Below, piece by piece: positions 4,856 to 5,357 of a stretch of 5,357 nucleotides of DNA. Each line of letters starts with the position of its first letter. The first letter of the stretch is position 1. The stretch is from assembly GCA_046582475.1 (NCBI GenBank), contig JAYGEH010000483.1, positions 1-5,357 on the forward strand. The letters run 5' to 3'. The position numbers were made by a program, and so were the translations under genes. The notes under the pieces were generated by a model, which saw only the letters and a list, made by a program, of their open reading frames with translations, had not been told where the DNA came from and did no database searches. This DNA comes from GCA-2687515 sp046582475 (GTDB taxonomy: Bacteria; Pseudomonadota; Alphaproteobacteria; Rhodospirillales; UBA2165).

Positions 4856-5357
4856 TTAAAGCGCCGCGTAATCCACCGCTTGCGTGATATCCAGCTTGCG
4901 CCCCGCTTCCGGCATCGGGTATTTCAATCCGGTGGCGCAGTTGAACAGCATGGCCCGTTCCCCCGGCTCCACCCGCCCTGACGCCAGCTCCTGTTTGTAG
5001 GCGGCGAAGGTGGCGGCGCCTTCGGGGCAGAGCAGCAGACCCTCTTCGCGCGCCACCTCTTCCTGGGCGGCCTGAATATCCTCGTCATCCACCGCGCAGG
5101 CGAAACCGCCGCTTTCGCGGATGCCCCTGAGAATAAGGAAATCGCCGATGGCGGCGGGAACCCGGATACCGGCGGCCATGGTGTGGGCGTTTTCCCAGCG
5201 CTCCGCATAGTCGGCGCCGGCCTCGTAAGCGCGCACGATGGGCGCGCAGCCCGATGCCTGCACCGCCACCATGCGCGGCCTTTTGTCGCCGATCCAGCCG
5301 ATCCGGCCCAATTCATCGAAGGCCTTGCACATGCCGATCAGGCCGGTGCCGCCGCCG
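4856..5357 (-). CDS. Threonine synthase-like PLP-dependent enzyme (fold type II), C-terminal part
   Basis: The visible 166 residues end at TAA (4856-4858); the start is beyond the right edge. The fragment opens with GGGTG, the glycine loop that holds the PLP phosphate in fold type II enzymes. It continues through FDELGRIGWI, MVAVQASGCAPIVRAYEAG, ENAHTMAAGIRVPAAIGDF, LILRGIRESGG, the CPEGAAT segment and NCATGLKYPMP. This run of motifs is that of threonine synthases of the shorter, fold type II kind, which convert O-phosphohomoserine to threonine in the cytosol. Without the N-terminal part, with its PLP lysine and substrate-binding residues, a related lyase or synthase cannot be excluded, so I give no gene symbol. 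The gene converges on the SIR2-TPR gene with only 3 bp between the two stops, and its last codons are duplicated in diverged form next to the MFS gene. Confidence 0.8.
   Translation of the reverse strand, partial: GGGTGLIGMCKAFDELGRIGWIGDKRPRMVAVQASGCAPIVRAYEAGADYAERWENAHTMAAGIRVPAAIGDFLILRGIRESGGFACAVDDEDIQAAQEEVAREEGLLLCPEGAATFAAYKQELASGRVEPGERAMLFNCATGLKYPMPEAGRKLDITQAVDYAAL
4862..4876. repeat. Right copy of the 15-bp direct repeat, inside the 3' end of the threonine synthase-like gene
   Basis: It is identical to 2860-2874. Here it is part of the intact reading frame (codons for VDYAA). Outside the 15 bp the two sites diverge: an ungapped comparison of the next 23 bases shows about 13 matches, more than chance and in keeping with homologous gene ends. 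Confidence 0.6.

Noticed and set aside
2860..4876. Insertion-sequence or transposon ends around the SIR2-TPR gene
   Set aside because: The flanking repeats are direct and coding, no terminal inverted repeats were seen, and there is no transposase or integrase.
4853..4900. A terminator between the convergent SIR2-TPR and threonine synthase-like genes
   Set aside because: There are only 3 bp between the stops, and I found no stem-loop followed by a T-run on either strand.

Overview
The window looks like chromosomal DNA of a GC-rich proteobacterium, most likely an alphaproteobacterium. That placement rests on codon use, the strong third-position GC bias of most genes and the flavour of the proteins; no rRNA or other marker is present to confirm it.

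Layout from left to right. (1) Positions 1-210 hold a broken remnant of an enolase-superfamily (mandelate racemase/muconate lactonizing type) gene. It is cut off before the second metal ligand. (2) After a gene-poor spacer, a class III extradiol ring-cleavage dioxygenase (LigB fold) lies on the minus strand at 357-1367. (3) A 170-bp divergent intergenic region carries a perfect 20-bp palindrome next to a long imperfect inverted repeat, and probably controls the dioxygenase and its neighbour together. (4) A 12-helix MFS transporter lies on the plus strand at 1538-2851. Together these suggest a small locus for uptake and ring opening of an aromatic compound, with a relic of an upstream catabolic gene; the substrate cannot be read from the sequence. 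(5) A SIR2-TPR gene lies on the plus strand at 3068-4852, with a probable true start at 3000. (6) The 3' part of a threonine synthase-like PLP enzyme gene lies on the minus strand from 4856 and runs off the right edge.

The most interesting part is the 2-kb block 2854-4855. The MFS gene is followed after 2 bp by a diverged, headless copy of the last ~16 codons of a threonine synthase-type gene. The SIR2-TPR gene is followed after 3 bp by the same tail, this time attached to the real gene. The two tails share a 15-bp identical core (2860-2874 and 4862-4876). This is the geometry left when a cargo segment enters the 3' end of a protein gene and restores that end while displacing the old one. The cargo is a single gene with a putative NADase domain (SIR2) and a TPR array, the type of architecture used in anti-phage abortive-infection systems. 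No integrase or transposase is visible.

The SIR2-TPR gene has a second oddity. The only start with a good ribosome binding site is ATG 3000, which is out of frame with the main body. A -1 shift at a six-A run (3009-3014) joins it to a convincing 23-residue N-terminal extension. This could be a sequencing error, a real inactivating mutation, an on/off homopolymer switch or slippage-dependent expression.
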